A stretch of DNA of 15,169 nucleotides from JBIKLM01 sp044375105 (lineage in GTDB: Bacteria; Planctomycetota; UBA1135; GCA-002686595). Below the pieces are notes generated by a model. It searched no databases. It was not told where the DNA came from and worked only from the letters and a program-made list of their open reading frames with translations. Where the stretch lies: the NCBI GenBank assembly GCA_044375105.1, contig JBILNK010000102.1, forward strand, positions 1 to 15,169, read 5' to 3'. Positions within the stretch are counted from its first letter, which is position 1. The number at the start of each line of letters is the position of its first letter. This document shows, piece by piece, positions 14,548 through 15,169 of this stretch. Position numbers and translations under genes: made by a program.

Positions 14548-15169
14548 ATGGAACCCGTCCCGAGGGCCACGGGAGGGCCTCGGCCCTCGCCCGGCATGCG
14601 CCGGAGCTTCAAGCTGGCGGTGCTGCTGCTGAGCCTGCTGGCACTCGAGCTCGGCGCGCGCGCGGGCATGGCTCTCGGCTGGTTGCGCTACACCGAGAAG
14701 CACATCGAGGGCGGCGGGCGACAGTACCTGGACGACATCCACCCGGCCTTCGGCGTTTGGCACTACCCCGACGTGGAACTGCCCGGGATCCGCACGAACT
14801 CCCATGGAATGCGCGACCGCGAGCACTCCCTGGAAGCCGCGGGAGCCCCGCGCGTGGCGCTGATCGGCGATTCCTTCGTCGAGGGCTATGGGGTGGTAGA
14901 CGGCCAGCGCATGAGCGACCAACTCGAGCGCAGGACCGGCATCGAGCACCTGAACTTCGGCTGCAGCGGCGGATTCGGGCCCCTGCAGCAGGCGCTGCTC
15001 TACGAAACCCTGGCGCTGCGCTTCGAGCACGATCGGGTCTACCTGTTCTGTCTGCCGGACAACGATTTCGAGGACCTGGTGGAGCGGGACCCAGGGCGCT
15101 ATCGGCCTTACCTGCGCCCGGACGGCGAAGGCGGCTACCGGGTCGTCTATCCGGTCGACTTCGAGGCCC
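14548..15169 (+). CDS. SGNH/GDSL-type hydrolase, truncated by the window edge
   Basis: The first 207 residues of a protein that continues past the right edge. A hydrophobic segment (~21-40, FKLAVLLLSLLALELG) acts as an uncleaved signal anchor or signal peptide, so the enzyme probably works outside the cytoplasm. IRTNSHGMRD (81-90) and VALIGDSFVEGYGV (103-116) give the family's block I, with S109 in GDSF as the likely nucleophile; LNFGCSGGFGPLQQ (135-148) matches the next conserved block, with G142 as a possible oxyanion-hole residue. The catalytic Asp/His pair would lie beyond 15169. Such proteins act as esterases or acyltransferases on polysaccharides, for example acetyl groups on exopolysaccharide (family knowledge; substrate unknown). 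The start could also be the in-frame ATG at 14596, which lies closer to the hydrophobic segment; neither start has a Shine-Dalgarno sequence. Confidence 0.75.
   Translation, partial: MEPVPRATGGPRPSPGMRRSFKLAVLLLSLLALELGARAGMALGWLRYTEKHIEGGGRQYLDDIHPAFGVWHYPDVELPGIRTNSHGMRDREHSLEAAGAPRVALIGDSFVEGYGVVDGQRMSDQLERRTGIEHLNFGCSGGFGPLQQALLYETLALRFEHDRVYLFCLPDNDFEDLVERDPGRYRPYLRPDGEGGYRVVYPVDFEA

Overview
The window is about 15 kb of very GC-rich bacterial chromosome (clearly above 65-70% by eye, with strong G/C preference at third codon positions). I see no tRNA, rRNA, CRISPR array, transposase or integrase. The mix points to a high-GC Gram-negative of the Planctomycetota or Myxococcota type: a MauE-like membrane protein joined to a thioredoxin-like domain, a dynamin-like GTPase, a stand-alone FIST protein, a two-subunit 2-oxoacid:ferredoxin oxidoreductase, a rhodanese and an SGNH hydrolase. 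This is an inference from gene content and base composition; no marker gene settles it. Almost no gene has a visible Shine-Dalgarno sequence.

Left part (1-2811): a non-coding stretch, then a membrane redox-type protein (291-1343, +), which runs convergently into a four-S1-domain RNA-binding protein (1528-2811, -). A strong hairpin at 1400-1438 lies between them and could terminate both. A 324-bp divergent spacer follows.

Centre (3136-8831): a 731-residue dynamin-superfamily GTPase, a 205-bp structured gap, then three unrecognised genes in one direction (5537-6805, 6802-7842, 7839-8831). The last three overlap by 4 bp at each junction (TTGA and GTGA), so they are almost certainly translationally coupled. 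The first carries about four N-terminal membrane helices; the other two look soluble. With the GTPase upstream this is the best candidate in the window for an undescribed system, possibly acting at a membrane, but no function can be read from the sequences.

Right part: a small orphan gene (8877-9194, -); korB and korA (9378-10382 and 10421-12292, both -), encoding CoA-dependent 2-oxoacid (probably 2-oxoglutarate) oxidation to acyl-CoA with ferredoxin reduction; then, divergently, a FIST-domain protein (12532-13713, +), whose upstream region has an 8-bp inverted repeat bracketing a -10-like hexamer. A membrane-tethered rhodanese (13854-14393, +) ends at a perfect 9-bp hairpin, and an SGNH/GDSL-type hydrolase begins at about 14548 and runs off the right edge.

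Functionally the window is mixed: envelope or redox proteins, translation/RNA binding, a possible membrane-remodelling cassette and central carbon metabolism. Apart from korAB and the three-gene overlap cluster, neighbours need not work together.
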